Assembly: GCA_039621445.1 (NCBI GenBank)
Contig: CP154956.1
Span: 89,534,482-89,598,481, forward strand
Reading direction: 5' to 3'
Length of the DNA stretch: 64,000 bases
DNA from: Euglena gracilis
Taxonomy: Eukaryota; Euglenida; Euglenophyceae; Euglenales
In this document: positions 12,690-23,197 of the stretch, one piece after another
Position numbering within the stretch: position 1 is the first letter of the stretch
Layout of the letters: every line of letters starts with the position of its first letter
Notes under the pieces: model-generated
Told to the model about the DNA's origin: nothing
The model's database searches: none
What the model saw: the letters and a program-made list of their open reading frames with translations, nothing else
Position numbers and translations under genes: made by a program

Positions 12690-13210
12690 CGGTGAAAGCC
12701 GACAAGAGAGGAAGATGCACCGAGGGCGAAGCACAAAGACTTTTTTTCTTCAGTTTATTCTTTCAAGTTGTTGTTGACCCCTTCGTTCGGTTCGCTCGTA
12801 GACTCAGCCCCTGCCTTCTTGGTTTCGAAGGGGAAATCAAGAATCAACCAACTTCGGCGAGACCATTCGCGCTCCGAACACTCTGGGGGTGAGATCCCGC
12901 TGTGTGCCGGCTGTTTTGTTGAGCTTGTGTGTATCTTGGTGGGGTGTTTCTTACTGCCTTTTGGTGCCGGAGTTGGCGGATATTCTGAGCCCTTCGAGCG
13001 ACAAATGGCGCTTCAATTTACCGATTTCCATCCGAGGAAGAAAGCAGCTTCAATCAAGCATGTGCCAAGAACCAACCAAGAATTTGTGGTCAAGCTGCTT
13101 CGGGAAGTTTCCACCGACGTGGCGGAAAAAAAATCCTCGCGGCGGGCGTCAAGTGGAAAGGGAGCGGACAGACTACCACGCGTGCAACCCGTGCATTGAG
13201 CACCATCTCC
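12690..13210 (+). mobile_element. Truncated DIRS-type element, 5' part
   Basis: It begins with a terminal motif (GAGGGCGAAGCACAAAGAC) shared with the end of the DIRS element next door, followed by a leader like that of element 1 read from its right end (CGAAGGG..AATCA..CCAACT..CGGCGA). The segment CTTGGTGGGGTGTTTCTTACTGC matches element 2's terminal repeat loosely. A short ORF starting ATGGCGCTTCAATTTACC (12999 onward) may be a gag start. It is cut off where element 1 begins. Confidence 0.5.
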
Positions 13211-13272
13211 TACTCCCTCGAGGCAGACTGAAAAGAGAGGAAGAGACACCGAGGGCGAAGCACAAAGACATT

Positions 13273-13345
13273 GTGAGGCCATGCCTTGCTCGCCGGCGGT
13301 GTTGTGTGATTGTTCGCTGCGCTGGGTTAGGAGTCCCTGCTTAGT
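13273..13345. repeat. Inverted terminal repeat of DIRS element 1 (3' side)
   Basis: The 73 bases are an exact reverse complement of 17868-17940. Similarity continues inward through CGCCGGAGTTGGCTG. Confidence 0.9.
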
Positions 13346-14560
13346 GCCGCCTCGCCGGAGTTGGCTGCATTGTCTCCGACGTGGCGACCGTTGCGCTGTT
13401 TCTTTGCCTGGGGGGGTCCCCCCCCCACCTCCCCCCCCTGGCCCCCATCTTCTGACAGAGGGCGTTTGAAGACAAACTTTCTTAAATGGGTGGGGGGGTC
13501 GGGCTCACAATGTCTTTGTGCTTCGCCCTCGGTGTCCCTTCCTCCCTTCTCGGTCTGCCTCGAGGGAGTACGAGACACCTCGGGCTCCGCACTTTGCCAT
13601 TGTGAGGCCAGATTGTGCACTGAAAAAAGGGGGGCCAGGGCATTCTCCAAAGAACCTTGGGCACCAAGTCTTTGATAATGGGCTGTAAAAGCCTCCACCC
13701 CCTTCCATTGACCAATTTCACAAACTTCTTGGGCAGAAAGGCCCAATTTTTTGAGCAATCCAACCCCTGCCCCTCTGGTGGAGTGGGGTCCCCAAACCTG
13801 GGGGGGTACCCCCTGTTTGGTCAAAAATTCTTTGGTGATAGAAGCAATGGTATCTGCCTTAATGGCTCTGTAGGGGGGTTTTAACGTAATTAAAAGGGGG
13901 CCCCCAGGTTTCATAAAGAAACGTGTTGCTGCCACATAAGACAACATTAAATGAAAGGGGCTGATTTGTGGGCACTGGGGAATGGAGACAACTCGCTCCC
14001 ACTTGTGGAGCTTTTGCCCTTTACGTTTAATTTTGATGTAGGGTGCCCCCCCCAACACACTGGTGGTTCTTTGGACCTGTGCCAAATCTGAAGATCTGTA
14101 TAAACAGAGGATTCGTGAACAGAAAATGAGTTGTGTACGCAATGTACATATATCAGAGGGCAGGGGGGACTGTGCCAGCCCCAGGAGGATTGGGAGGGGA
14201 TCCCAGAATGCCCCATATTTCTCCAGGTTTTGGTTCCAAAGCCTTTTATAAGGTGCCAACATGGCATGGAACTTTAGGCCTCCAAAGCCAGGAATCAATA
14301 GCATAGCGCTGTATGCATTGCGTGCTTGGGCCTTTGAAAATTGAAACAGTTGGATTAAAGCGTCAACCACTTGGTCAGTGGTGGCTTCAGGGGGGGGGTA
14401 CCCCCATTTTGTCCAAAATTACCCACAAAAGTGTAAAGGCACTTTGGTACCTTTTCAAACTGGGGTTTCTTCCCAGGAAATCTTTAATGGATGAATTTTG
14501 TATTTGTTTCCCCTCCAAAATTTGCCTGAGCAAATCATGCAAAGGAGGGGCCACCTGGGG
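13327..14560 (-). CDS. Tyrosine recombinase (YR) of DIRS element 1
   Basis: Tyrosine-recombinase catalytic domain for integrating the DIRS circle. In the 347-aa frame that begins at 14370, the catalytic residues are visible: Arg92 (LYRSSDL), the H-x-x-R box at 196-199 (PHSTRGAG) and the nucleophile Tyr232 (FTAHYQRL). The N-terminal part starts upstream near 14560, overlapping the end of the RT/methyltransferase frame, as in element 2. It is joined by one indel in the C run at 14391-14399. After about residue 240 the frame runs into the internal complementary region and terminal repeat, so the real protein probably ends soon after the Tyr. Confidence 0.8.
13506..13612. repeat. Internal complementary region (ICR) of DIRS element 1
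   Basis: The left half (TGTCTTTGTGCTTCGCCCTC..) is the reverse complement of 13216-13276. The right half (GACACCTCGGGCTCCGCAC..) is the reverse complement of 17935-17969. It therefore encodes the junction between both outer termini. Confidence 0.85.
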
Positions 14561-16203
14561 GGTGGCATTTTTTCCCCCCTGCAATTGGTGAACATACCCA
14601 TGTAGGGGGTGATTTTCAGGCAGGGGGTCCCTGGAACTTTCATTTTTATTAACTGGGGCCACCATGTGGCTGAATCCCAGCAGGGGGTGACCATCAAAAC
14701 TTTGGTCTGTGGAAACATTTTCAATCTGGGGAGAAATTTTTGGATTACAGACCAGGGGGGGTTTGCATAAAGATCCCCCATGTTGTCCAGTGGACATTGT
14801 AATGCATCCACTGCTGTGGCTCCCCAGTGGGGCCACCTGGCCACAAATTGTGGCAGTTTTTTGTTGCCTGGTGAGGCAAAAAGGTCTGTTTTTAGACTTA
14901 TGTACTTTTTGAACTGCTGCCTCAGCCATTGAAAAGGTTGGGGGTCCAGTGAGTAATCCCCCCTGTCCATTTCCCATCTGCTTATGGGGTCTGCCAGGCA
15001 TTCTTTTGAGGGGACCCACTTTACTTGCAGGTTTATGTTGTGTTCCATGCACCGTTTGAAGAAGGGTCTTAGCATGGAATTGAAAGGGTCTTTTCTGCCC
15101 CCCCTTTTGTTAGGTAATAGTAAATTACTTGATTGTCCACAGATAGGGACACAGTTTCCCCTGGCTTGCTGAGGCTTTGAACTGTGCTTATTGCTGCACT
15201 TAATTCTTTGACATTTATGTGCAAAATGGAGTTTTCCCTCCAAAATTCTTGCACAATTTTGCCTGTTCGGATGTCCAGCCCCCCCCAGGCATGAGTACTG
15301 CTGTCTGAGTGCAACTCTCTGGTTGCACTTTGGGGGAAGGGTCTGCCCCCCCAGGTGTCCAGCAGAATTTTTATTTCTCTTAATTGGTCCTTTATTCTTT
15401 GGGAAATGGGATGTTTTGAGTCCCAGGGGGCTGTGGAATTTTTCACCAAAAAATCTGCCAGGGCATCCGTAAAGGCCCTTAGAAAGGGCAGGGCCATAAG
15501 GTTGCATCTTATTTGGCCCAAAATGGCAGCCAGTTGTCTTTTTGACATGTAATCTTTTTTCACCATTTTTCCCAGCTCCTTTTTTACTGTTTTTATTTTC
15601 TGGGGGGGCACCTGTAATTTTCCCTCTTGGAAGTTTAGTTGAAATCCAAGATGATTTACGATTTGGGTGGGCTGCAGGGTGGACTTTTTTACATTGATTT
15701 TGAACCCTGATTTGATTAAATCCCTGACGACTGTGTTCAGGTGATTTTGTAAGATGTTTTGTGTTGGGGCCACCAGTAAAATGTCGTCCAGGTAAATAAA
15801 TACCTGGATGCCCCTTTTCCTCCACAGCTTTTCGAATGTCTTCATTACTGACATAAAAATTTGGGGCATTATGTTCAGGCCAAAACAGCCTGCCTGGAAT
15901 TCCCAGGTCTGCCCCCCCACCTGATGCCTTAAAAATGGCCTTAGGCCTGGACTTACTGGAATATGAAAATAGGCATCCTTCAGGTCTATTTTTGCTGCCC
16001 AGTGGCCTTTTTCCAAAACTGGAAAAATGTGCTGGATGTGATCCAGCTTGAAAGGTTTCACTTGGAACCTTTGATTTATTTCCCTGCAATCGCTTATTAA
16101 TCTCCATTTTGTCTGTCCCCCCTCTGGTTTTGAAATCAAAAACCAGGGGATGAGGTGCTGGGTGGTTGAATCCCTCACCCTCTTTACGGATCCAGATTTT
16201 CGT
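14455..16203 (-). CDS. Reverse transcriptase - RNase H - methyltransferase-like ORF of DIRS element 1 (frameshifted)
   Basis: Reverse transcriptase core: RLISDCREIN, KIDLKDAYFHIPV, CFGLNIMP, and the catalytic FIYLDDILL. RNase H follows (ELHSDSSTHAWGGLDI, HINVKELSA, VDNQVIYYYL). The frame breaks at the C run near 15100-15106 and resumes in another frame with the RNase H end (QVKWVPSKECLADPISR) and a domain with DLFASPGN..LPQFVARWPH and YANPPWS. The NPPW box is like the N6-adenine (Dam-type) methylase motif found in DIRS1-like elements. At the 5' side, loss of one A near 16197 separates this from the gag-like frame. Element 2 keeps the same domains in one open frame. Confidence 0.85.
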   Translation of the reverse strand, partial: TKIWIRKEGEGFNHPAPHPLVFDFKTRGGTDKMEINKRLQGNKSKVPSETFQAGSHPAHFSSFGKRPLGSKNRPEGCLFSYSSKSRPKAIFKASGGGADLGIPGRLFWPEHNAPNFYVSNEDIRKAVEEKGHPGIYLPGRHFTGGPNTKHLTKSPEHSRQGFNQIRVQNQCKKVHPAAHPNRKSSWISTKLPRGKITGAPPENKNSKKGAGKNGEKRLHVKKTTGCHFGPNKMQPYGPALSKGLYGCPGRFFGEKFHSPLGLKTSHFPKNKGPIKRNKNSAGHLGGQTLPPKCNQRVALRQQYSCLGGAGHPNRQNCARILEGKLHFAHKCQRIKCSNKHSSKPQQARGNCVPICGQSSNLLLPNKRGGRKDPFNSMLRPFFKRCMEHNINLQVKWVPSKECLADPISRWEMDRGDYSLDPQPFQWLRQQFKKYISLKTDLFASPGNKKLPQFVARWPHWGATAVDALQCPLDNMGDLYANPPWSVIQKFLPRLKMFPQTKVLMVTPCWDSATWWPQLIKMKVPGTPCLKITPYMGMFTNCRGEKMPPPRWPLLCMICSGKFWRGNKYKIHPLKISWEETPV

Positions 16204-17694
16204 AATCCAGCAGTATTTTTTCTGCCTGGGGTAGGTTCAAGTTTGCTCTGGGTTTTGGGTGGGTGGACAGTTTTGGTGGGTTTACCCAGGGGGGTTGAAT
16301 GCCATCCCTGATGAGTTGACATGTTGTTGGGGGGGCATTTTTTGCCCACCATTTCAAGCTTTTTTGCAGCCTTTGATGGAGGGGGGTGTCTCCCCATTTT
16401 TCTTCCATGGAATTTATTTCCTGGATAAGATGATTTAGGGGGGGCTGGGTTGGAGATGTTGGACATTTTAGGCTTTTTTGTAACCTTTGATGGAGGGGGG
16501 TGTCTCCCCATACTTCCTCCATTGAATTTATTTTCTGGGTGAGATGATGCTGGGGGGGCTGGGTTGGGGGTGTTGGACATTGCACCCCTAGGTCCCCTAG
16601 GGCTTGGGCCCTTGGAAAAAGAAATGTTTTCTGGGGGGATGTGCATGCACTCTCTCCCTCTCTGCTCACCTCTCTGGATGATCTTGTTGTTGGAAGACAT
16701 ACCATAGGGCTTAATGCCCCTGTTTGGCCTATCTTGTCTTCTCCATGTTGATGTGGTTGGTTGCCATACCATAGGGGGGCCTCTGTGGGTCCCCCCCTTG
16801 ATTGATTGATCGGGAATTGAGAAATAAATGTTGGAGGGGTATCTGCCCCTCCCTCCAAAAGGGCCACTGTGGGTCCCTTTTCCTCCTGAGGCTGGGTCAT
16901 TAAAGGGGCCACTGTGGGTCCCCTTTTCCCCCATTTTTGGCAGAGGGCCTCTGTGGGTCCCTCGGGGGATTTCTCCAGCAGCTGTCTTAGCTTCTTGGTG
17001 GCCACTGTGGGTCCACCCTGCTGGTTGGGCATGATGCCCCTTAGCTTCTTGGTGGCCACTGTGGGTCCACCCTGCTGGTCTCCAAGGTCTCCATGTGTAA
17101 ATTTTCTTCCATAATCCTTCAGGCCTTGATTTGGCCTCCAACCCCACTTGAAATCTGGGGGGGGCTGCTGTGGCCCCCCCTTTTCCCCTTGAGAGGGGCT
17201 CTTGTGATGGATGAATTGGGGGGGTTGGACAGACCTTTTCTGCCCCTTCCTGAGGGGATTTGTTTGTAAAACTGGCCCCCATGGCCCCTGTAGTGTTGTC
17301 CTCCTTGGCCTTGATTCCATCTCCCCATCCTTTGGCCAATTGTTGTATAGGCGACTGGGCGCCTTTGGGGGAGATGCCCCACATGTGTGGGTTGTGATTG
17401 TTCAATTGTGGAGCAATTTGGGCCCCCCTGGCCCATCTTTTGCCCATCAAGGGCTGGGGCAGACTTTTGTCTTCTGGGCCTTCTGGCCACAGTGGTCCAA
17501 GGACCGTGGCCGTCACTGGGGGGTGGTTTGGGCTGGGAAATTTCTGGGGTGGGGGTCTGGGGGGGAAAAACGGCCACGGTTCGTCGCGTGTCGACCGCAT
17601 CTCCAAGTTCTCCTGTTTCTGCGGCAGCTGCTCCAGGACGTCCGTGGCCATGACTTCCCAATTTCTTCTCCGCTGCATTGCTCATTGAAGTCAA
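16184..17694 (-). CDS. Gag-like region of DIRS element 1, with internal repeats
   Basis: Pro/Gln/Gly-rich sequence in the position of DIRS ORF1, with no recognised domain. The frame preferred between about 16190 and 17320 is the one that matches element 2 just before the RT (QRLQ..LKWWAKNAPP against QRLQDQLPWWQKVAPP). It contains a tandem duplication of about 115 bp (INSMEE-WGDTPLHQRLQKSLK twice) and about eight scattered GPTVA/GPTEAP motifs, two of them in a duplicated GGPTVATKKLR. Several overlapping frames are open here because of compositional bias. Confidence 0.55.
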
Positions 17695-17867
17695 AATTGA
17701 AAATTGATAATTGAATTCTCAATTGCTGTTCGTCTGGATCGTGTCCTTCTGGATATTGAATTGATATTGACTTCTTGTCTCGGTTCTTCTTCGTTCGTGA
17801 ACTCTTTTCCTTTCTTCTGGGTGTCGAAGGGCAAGTTAGGAATCAGCCAACTCCGGCGAAAAAAGGC

Positions 17868-17940
17868 ACTAAGCAGGGACTCCTAACCCAGCGCAGCGAA
17901 CAATCACACAACACCGCCGGCGAGCAAGGCATGGCCTCAC
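17868..17940. repeat. Inverted terminal repeat of DIRS element 1 (5' side)
   Basis: Exact reverse complement of 13273-13345 (73 bp). Confidence 0.9.
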
Positions 17941-17969
17941 AATGGCAAAGTGCGGAGCCCGAGGTGTCT

Positions 17970-18906
17970 GTGGGGCAGCCGTGGTCTCGGCCGCGTGGAC
18001 GGAATATTTGTGGAGCTTCGTCTAAAGTATCGCCTGACCCCGAAAAAACAGTGACACAGAACCGCCAGCGAACAAGGCATGGCTTCGCAAGGGCAAATTA
18101 GCCCGAGGAGCCCGAGGTGACGGGGGGGACGATGAGTACGCAGCACAAGTCGCTGCTTGCCTGCGAGGGCGTGTTGCCCACACCGTCATTCGCGCTTTCA
18201 TGAAGGTTCGGGTTGAGAGGGAGCTACACCCATGGGCTTTCAACGAGGGTGGGAGGCCCTGTTGTGCTCCGCGTCAGCGAAATTGAATTGCGCGAAATTC
18301 TGCGCCCGAGGGCCACGTAAGACAAGCAAGGATTTGTGCTGTGCCCCCGCATTCGAGCAATGGGTTTTGAAAAGCGTCACTTGCTCGAAGTCAGGAAAAG
18401 GAGCTAGAGGAGGGTTGCCAAACAGCGAAAAAGGCCCCTCTTCGTCGATTCTTCGTCGCCCTGACAGAAGAGTTCGAAAAAACTTTGGGAGTGTGGGGCA
18501 CCTCGGGCGCCGGACTTTTCCATTGCCGGGCCATGCCTTGCTCGCCGGAAAAATGTTTTTGTGTCGGTCTCCCTTCCTCCCTTTTCGGTTTTTCCTCGAG
18601 GGAGTACGATTTTTCTCAAAATCGGGGTACTGAGAAACGGCACCATGCGCATTCCCCCCTCCTCTCGGACTCCGGTGAAGAATGATCCAGGAGGAAGGGA
18701 CAGCGAAGGCGGAGCACAAGACAACAGTGAGACAACTGCTTCTCTTTGCCGGAAAGAAGAGCAGGACCTCACTGGGGTCTTGTGCGGAGCCGGAGCTGTC
18801 CCGCAAAGGACATTCGGACCCCAACGGCATAGAAGGGGGGGGAGGGGACCAGGACGGCGGAGCACTCGTACCTCCTCGAGGCAAAGCGACCAGGGAGGAA
18901 GGGACA
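17970..18906. mobile_element. Nested terminal fragments of older DIRS-type elements
   Basis: Segment 18493-18610 resembles the ends of element 1 (CACCTCGGGC..CCGGAC, GGCCATGCCTTGCTCGCCGG, TCCCTTCCTCCC..CTCGAGGGAGTACG). Segment 18660-18810 repeats the outer ends of element 2 (GACTCCGGTGAAGAATGATC; GGTCTTGTGCGGAGCCGGAG). 18060-18120 is a further decayed copy. With a matching fragment at 23490-23550, this suggests element 2 inserted into an older element of the element 1 type. ORFs across this stretch are not supported as genes. Confidence 0.55.
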
Positions 18907-19020
18907 GCTCCGGCTCCGCACAAGACCCCAGTGAGGTCCTGCTCTTCTTTCCGGCTGTTGTTTGTGTTTTTGGTGTTGGTTGCGGTGTTTCTTACTGCTT
19001 TTCTTTGCCGGAGTAGGCGG

Positions 19021-20400
19021 ATCATAACGTCCTTTTGGCACGGAGCTGCAACCAAAGTATTCAAGCTGATCATGCAAATTACACACCTGCAAGACGAGAC
19101 CGACAAAGAGGCCTTCGAAGCGGCGTGGAGCAACATTTTCTTACAAGAATCGCTGACAACAGCCTTCTTGCGAGATGCCGACGCTACCGCCGTGATGGCC
19201 ACGATTGGTTCAGGTCAGAAGTGGACTGGAGCAGGGTGGGATACAACCCGATGTGCCCTTGCTGTACGGAAGCTCACTGGAGTGGCTATGGTGGAGTCTA
19301 CCCTACAACCATATCTGGCGGCTTACCTCTACAGCTTGGCACTCACGAAGAACGTCTCGATACCGTCAATGGAGCTAAGCGACAAGGCGTCGGACGTGGC
19401 CTTCAAGCTGTACGAGAAGTGGACGGCGACGACGACGACGACGGCGGAGATGGATCGCGACGAGGAGGCAGCGCGCGCGGCGGAGGAAGCCCAGGACTTC
19501 CCCTGGCAGACGGCCGAGGAGGCACTGCCGGGGGACCTGCCTGGAGAGGCTATGGACACAGGTACAGTCTGGGGACTTACGATTGGACGTACGAAGTTTG
19601 CTGGAACAGATACCCACCGGGAAGACCCTGAAGCCCAAAGCGGAGGAAAACAACCACCGTCAAGACGGTAAGAGTGGGTATGACCGCACCCTGCGTGCTG
19701 TCCAGCAGAAGTTCTTGAACATACTGCATATCTTGGCAGCGCTGCACTGCACCTTACAAGGAGCCCCTGAAGACGTATTGGGTTTGAGCCAACAACTATT
19801 CGCATACGTGGCTGCCTGTGAAGGTGACATTGTCAAGGAGAGGAAGAGGAGAAGCATCCCTCAGACCATACAACCAGGAAATGGCCTGTTCACCCCTGAA
19901 GACATCAAAATGGCCAAAGCCCAAGCTGGCATCAACAAAGAGGGTATCAAATCCCCCTTCAAGGGTGAGTTCCCAATGTGGCATTTTCCCACCCCCACAG
20001 GTGGAAAAGGGTGGAAGTTCAAGCAATTGCCAACAAATTGGCAACCGAGACCATGGCGGTCTGGCCCCAAAGGGAAAGGCAAGTCCAAAGGAGGAAAATG
20101 GTTTGCCCAACATCTTGCCAGGAAGTATTGCTCCTTCCTTTTCAGACCAGAACTCATCAAGTCCCAAAAGGACATTGTGTCCTCCAGAGCTGGGCATTGT
20201 GCCACAAAGTCAACCAGCCCTGAAGGGCAGAAGCCAAGACATCTGCAGGCTGTGGGAAGCTGCATGCTTGAGATCTGTGGAACAGATCACCGAGGTGCTG
20301 CTGCTGACAGAGGAGCACTTTCTGGGAGTGCCTCTGTTTCAGAGGCTTCAGGACCAGCTGCCATGGTGGCAAAAGGTTGCCCCCCCCCCAGGGTGTTGCA
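19021..20400 (+). CDS. Gag-like ORF1 region of DIRS element 2 (frame-disrupted)
   Basis: Two long frames overlap at 19583-19671. The first is Ala/Glu-rich with a helical N-part (FKLIMQITHLQDETDKEAF) and an acidic stretch with poly-Thr. The second carries ILHILAALHCTLQGAPEDVL and a Lys/Gly-rich basic tract (WRSGPKGKGKSKGGK), as expected for a nucleic-acid-binding Gag-like protein. The open frame extends upstream into the terminal repeat to 18682, but the true start is probably inside the element. Further frame breaks occur at the C run 20380-20388 and near 20470. Confidence 0.55.
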
Positions 20401-22364
20401 ACTCATCACACAGGGGGTAACCCCCCCTTGGGAGTCACCCCCTCCCTCAGCACATGTTCCATACCAAAGTCAAAGGTGGAAATACAAAGGGCAAAAAGCA
20501 TTTTACAGGACTATTTTCAGGCAGGAGCCATAAAACCAGTCCCCTGGGAGGGTACCCAACACACCATCCCTTGGTTTGTAATCTCCAAAAAAGAGCCTCA
20601 GGGGGAAAACATCGTTTAATCAGCGACTGTCGCCAACTGAACCAGCATTTTTCCACACACCCATTCAAACTGGACAACATCCAGGTCATCTTCAGGCACC
20701 TGAAAAAAGGACAATGGGGTGCGAAAGTAGACTTAAAGGACGCCTACTTTCATTTAATGTTGAACCCAGCCCTAAGACCCTACATGAGGATGACTCTGGA
20801 AGACACATGCTGGGAATTCCAGGCAGCTTGTTTTGGTTTAAATGTGCTGCCAGAAAAATTCATGAGTCTAATGAAATGCCTGGAAAAACGTTGGAGGGCG
20901 AAAGGCCTTTTATTTTTTGTGTACCTGGACGACATCCTCCTGATAGGAGACAGTCAGAAGCAAGTCAGCAACCACCTGGCCATCATGCTAGCAGATTTAC
21001 TGCAGGGGGGTTTCAAAATCAACAGCAAGAAATCAATCCTTCAACCCACACAAAATCTCCCCCATTCGGGATTCCACCTCAATCTGGCACAGGGAAAATT
21101 ACAGTTGGGGACAGAAAAACTGAAAATGGTTCGGAGGGGACTGGGGAAATTAGTCGCACACCAGTCCCTCAGTTTCAGGAAAATGGCCTCAATTTTGGGG
21201 TGCATAAGAAGCTTCTTGGTGGGGCTGCCCTTCCTCAGGGCATTCACAGACACTTTGGTAGGTTTTGTCAACCTACAAGAAAAATTTGGCTGGGATCATC
21301 AGGTTCCAATCCCAGAGGAAGTCAAATCTCAACTGCAAGATGTCAGGGAAATTCTGCAGACCTGGGGGGGGAGACCCTTCCCAAGCCCAGCCACCAGACA
21401 CCTGGAGTCAGACAGCTCAACCTTTGGTTGGGGAGGCCTGGACCTACAAGCTGGCACCCAATTACAAGAATTTTGGCGAAAAGACTCTCATTTACATATC
21501 AATGTAAAAGAATTGATCGCAGCAATCTCAACTGTAAGGTCTTTGGCCAGGAAAAAGGACACAGTGTCCCTAACAGTGGACAACAAAGTTTCCTACTACT
21601 ATCTTCTCAAAGGGGGGGGCAGGCTACCCCACCTGAACAAACTCATCAGACCCTTTCTCAAGTGGTGTATGGAAATTGACATCACCCTCCAAGTTCACTG
21701 GGCCCCCTCCCAAAGCATGAAAAGCGATGCCATCAGCAGATGGCACTTCGACCCAGGGGATTACAGTTTAAACCCTTTCATTTTCAAAAAAGTCATGCAC
21801 ATTTTCCAGCAATTCATCAACCCAACTGTGGACATGTTTGCATCACCAGGGAATCACAAACTTTCTCAGTTTGTGAGTCGATGGCCCCATTTTCAGGCAG
21901 TGGCCACAGACAGTTTGAACTGCCCTCTGGACATGTTCTCAGAGGTTTATGCAAACCCCCCCTGGTCTGTCCTGAGCCAGTGGCTCCTGAGATTAAAGGA
22001 ACACAGACACCTAAAATGCCTTCTGATTTGCCCCCTGTGGGTTTCAGCTGTGTGGCGGCCCCTGTTAATAAAACTTCACATTCCACACACACCAGCCCTG
22101 AGAATTCTGTCTTGCCACCACATGTTCGAGAATTGTCACGGGCAGCCCATGAAAAAGCCAAGATGGCACCTAGCCTGCATTTTATTGTCAGGCAGTTGTT
22201 ACAGAAGCAACAGATCCCCCCCTCAGTGGTTGACAATTTCTTATGTCAAAATCTGTCCTTGGCAAGATATGATTCTGCCTTCAGACTCCTGTGGGAGTTT
22301 TGGCCTTGTCCCAGATGGACCTCGACACCATGAGCCCAGAATTAGTTGCTTCTGGCATCATTAA
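20377..22364 (+). CDS. Reverse transcriptase - RNase H - methyltransferase-like ORF of DIRS element 2
   Basis: The RT core runs from about 20600: RLISDCRQLNQ, KVDLKDAYFHLML, CFGLNVLP and the catalytic FVYLDDILLIGD. RNase H: HLESDSSTFGWGGLDL, HINVKELIAAI, LTVDNKVSYYYL. Then DMFASPGNHKLSQFVSRWPH and YANPPWS, the Dam-type methylase NPPW motif. The RT-to-methylase part is one open frame to 22364. Its apparent N-terminus (20454-20600) is the wrong frame: the true upstream frame (AKSILQDYFQAGAIK, IPWFVIS) is separated by a one-base deficit in the G run at 20601-20605. Confidence 0.88.
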
Positions 22365-23085
22365 AATTTTCACCTTCAGTGTGGCTCAAGCCAGGAATGC
22401 TTATAGTGCTGTGGTACAGCTTCCTGGGTTTCACATGTTAAGGTTTTTACCCCTGTTGGCTCCCTACAAAAGAAAATGGAACACATCCACCCCCAGGTAT
22501 TCTTCATTTTGGAATCCTGAGTCATTACTCCAGAAATTGGCAGCAGCACCTCCCCCAGAGTGCCTCAGTGATCTGAGAGACCAGGTCATTTTAAGTTTCA
22601 GACTCGTCTGTTTGCATCGTTCAGTGGACTTGAGCAGAACCTTCAGGACAGTGTCCAGGTTGATGGCAAGGTTTTTGTTCTGGTCCAAAGAAAGGGTTGG
22701 AGACAGACTCAGTGGGAGGAAATTCCCCAGATTCCTTCATGTCCCAATATTTGCCCCTGGTTCAACATGAAAAAATATGTCAGTTTGACATCACACTGTG
22801 CCCCCCCAGGGGGACCTCTGTTGTTACGTCTGAAACCCCCTTTTACCCCTCTGTCTGCCAAAACCATTGGGAGTTTGACAAAACGATTGTTGGAGAAACA
22901 TGGGGTACCCCCCCAGTGGGCCCCCCACTCCACCAGGGGGGCAGGAGTATGCATGTATAAACTGGCAGGTTTGTCCTCTGAGGAGGTGTGCCAGATTGGA
23001 AAATGGAAAAATGTGCAGGCCTTTTCTTCCCATTATTTGCGGTTGGAAGCGGGTAAAAAGGCGGGGGTTGCTGTCCAAAAAATGG
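22150..23085 (+). CDS. Tyrosine recombinase (YR) of DIRS element 2 (frame-disrupted)
   Basis: The frame starts inside the end of the RT/methylase ORF (IVRQLLQKQQIPPSVVDNF, LARYDSAFRLLW), shifts near 22285, and continues with the catalytic Arg (CLHRSVDLS). It shifts again near 22765, and then carries PHSTRGAG (H-x-x-R) and the nucleophile Tyr (FSSHYLRLE). Two indels make this copy inactive as read. Confidence 0.8.
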
Positions 23086-23097
23086 TGCACAAAGCCT

Positions 23098-23197
23098 CAC
23101 TGGGGTCTTGTGCGGAGCCGGAGCTGTCTCGGACTCCGGTGAAGAATGATCCAGGAGGAAGGGACAGCGAAGGCGGAGCACAAGACAACAGTGAGCC
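23098..23197. repeat. Internal complementary region of DIRS element 2
   Basis: The left half (TCACTGGGGTCTTGTGCGG..) complements the 5' outer end at 18908-18942. The right half (GACTCCGGTGAAGAATGATC..) complements the 3' outer end at 23419-23484. Confidence 0.85.

Larger units (their letters stand above)
13211..17969 (-). mobile_element. DIRS-type tyrosine-recombinase retrotransposon, element 1
   Basis: About 4.76 kb on the minus strand, ordered gag-like, reverse transcriptase/RNase H/methyltransferase-like, tyrosine recombinase. A perfect 73-bp inverted repeat (13273-13345 with 17868-17940) extends imperfectly inward. An internal complementary region at 13506-13612 is complementary to both outer ends: its left half to 13211-13276, its right half to 17935-17969. 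That outer-end plus internal-complement layout is the hallmark of DIRS1-like elements, which integrate through circles rather than using LTRs and integrase. No target-site duplication is evident. Reading frames are broken only at homopolymers, so the copy is defective or carries consensus indels. Confidence 0.85.

Noticed and set aside
14455-16107. 550-codon minus-strand frame overlapping the DIRS 1 RT
   Set aside because: Only its second half (after about 15100) is the real RNase H/methylase frame; the first half is the RT in the wrong frame.
18240-19202. 320-codon minus-strand frame
   Set aside because: It runs antisense through DIRS termini and the gag-like start; no family motif.
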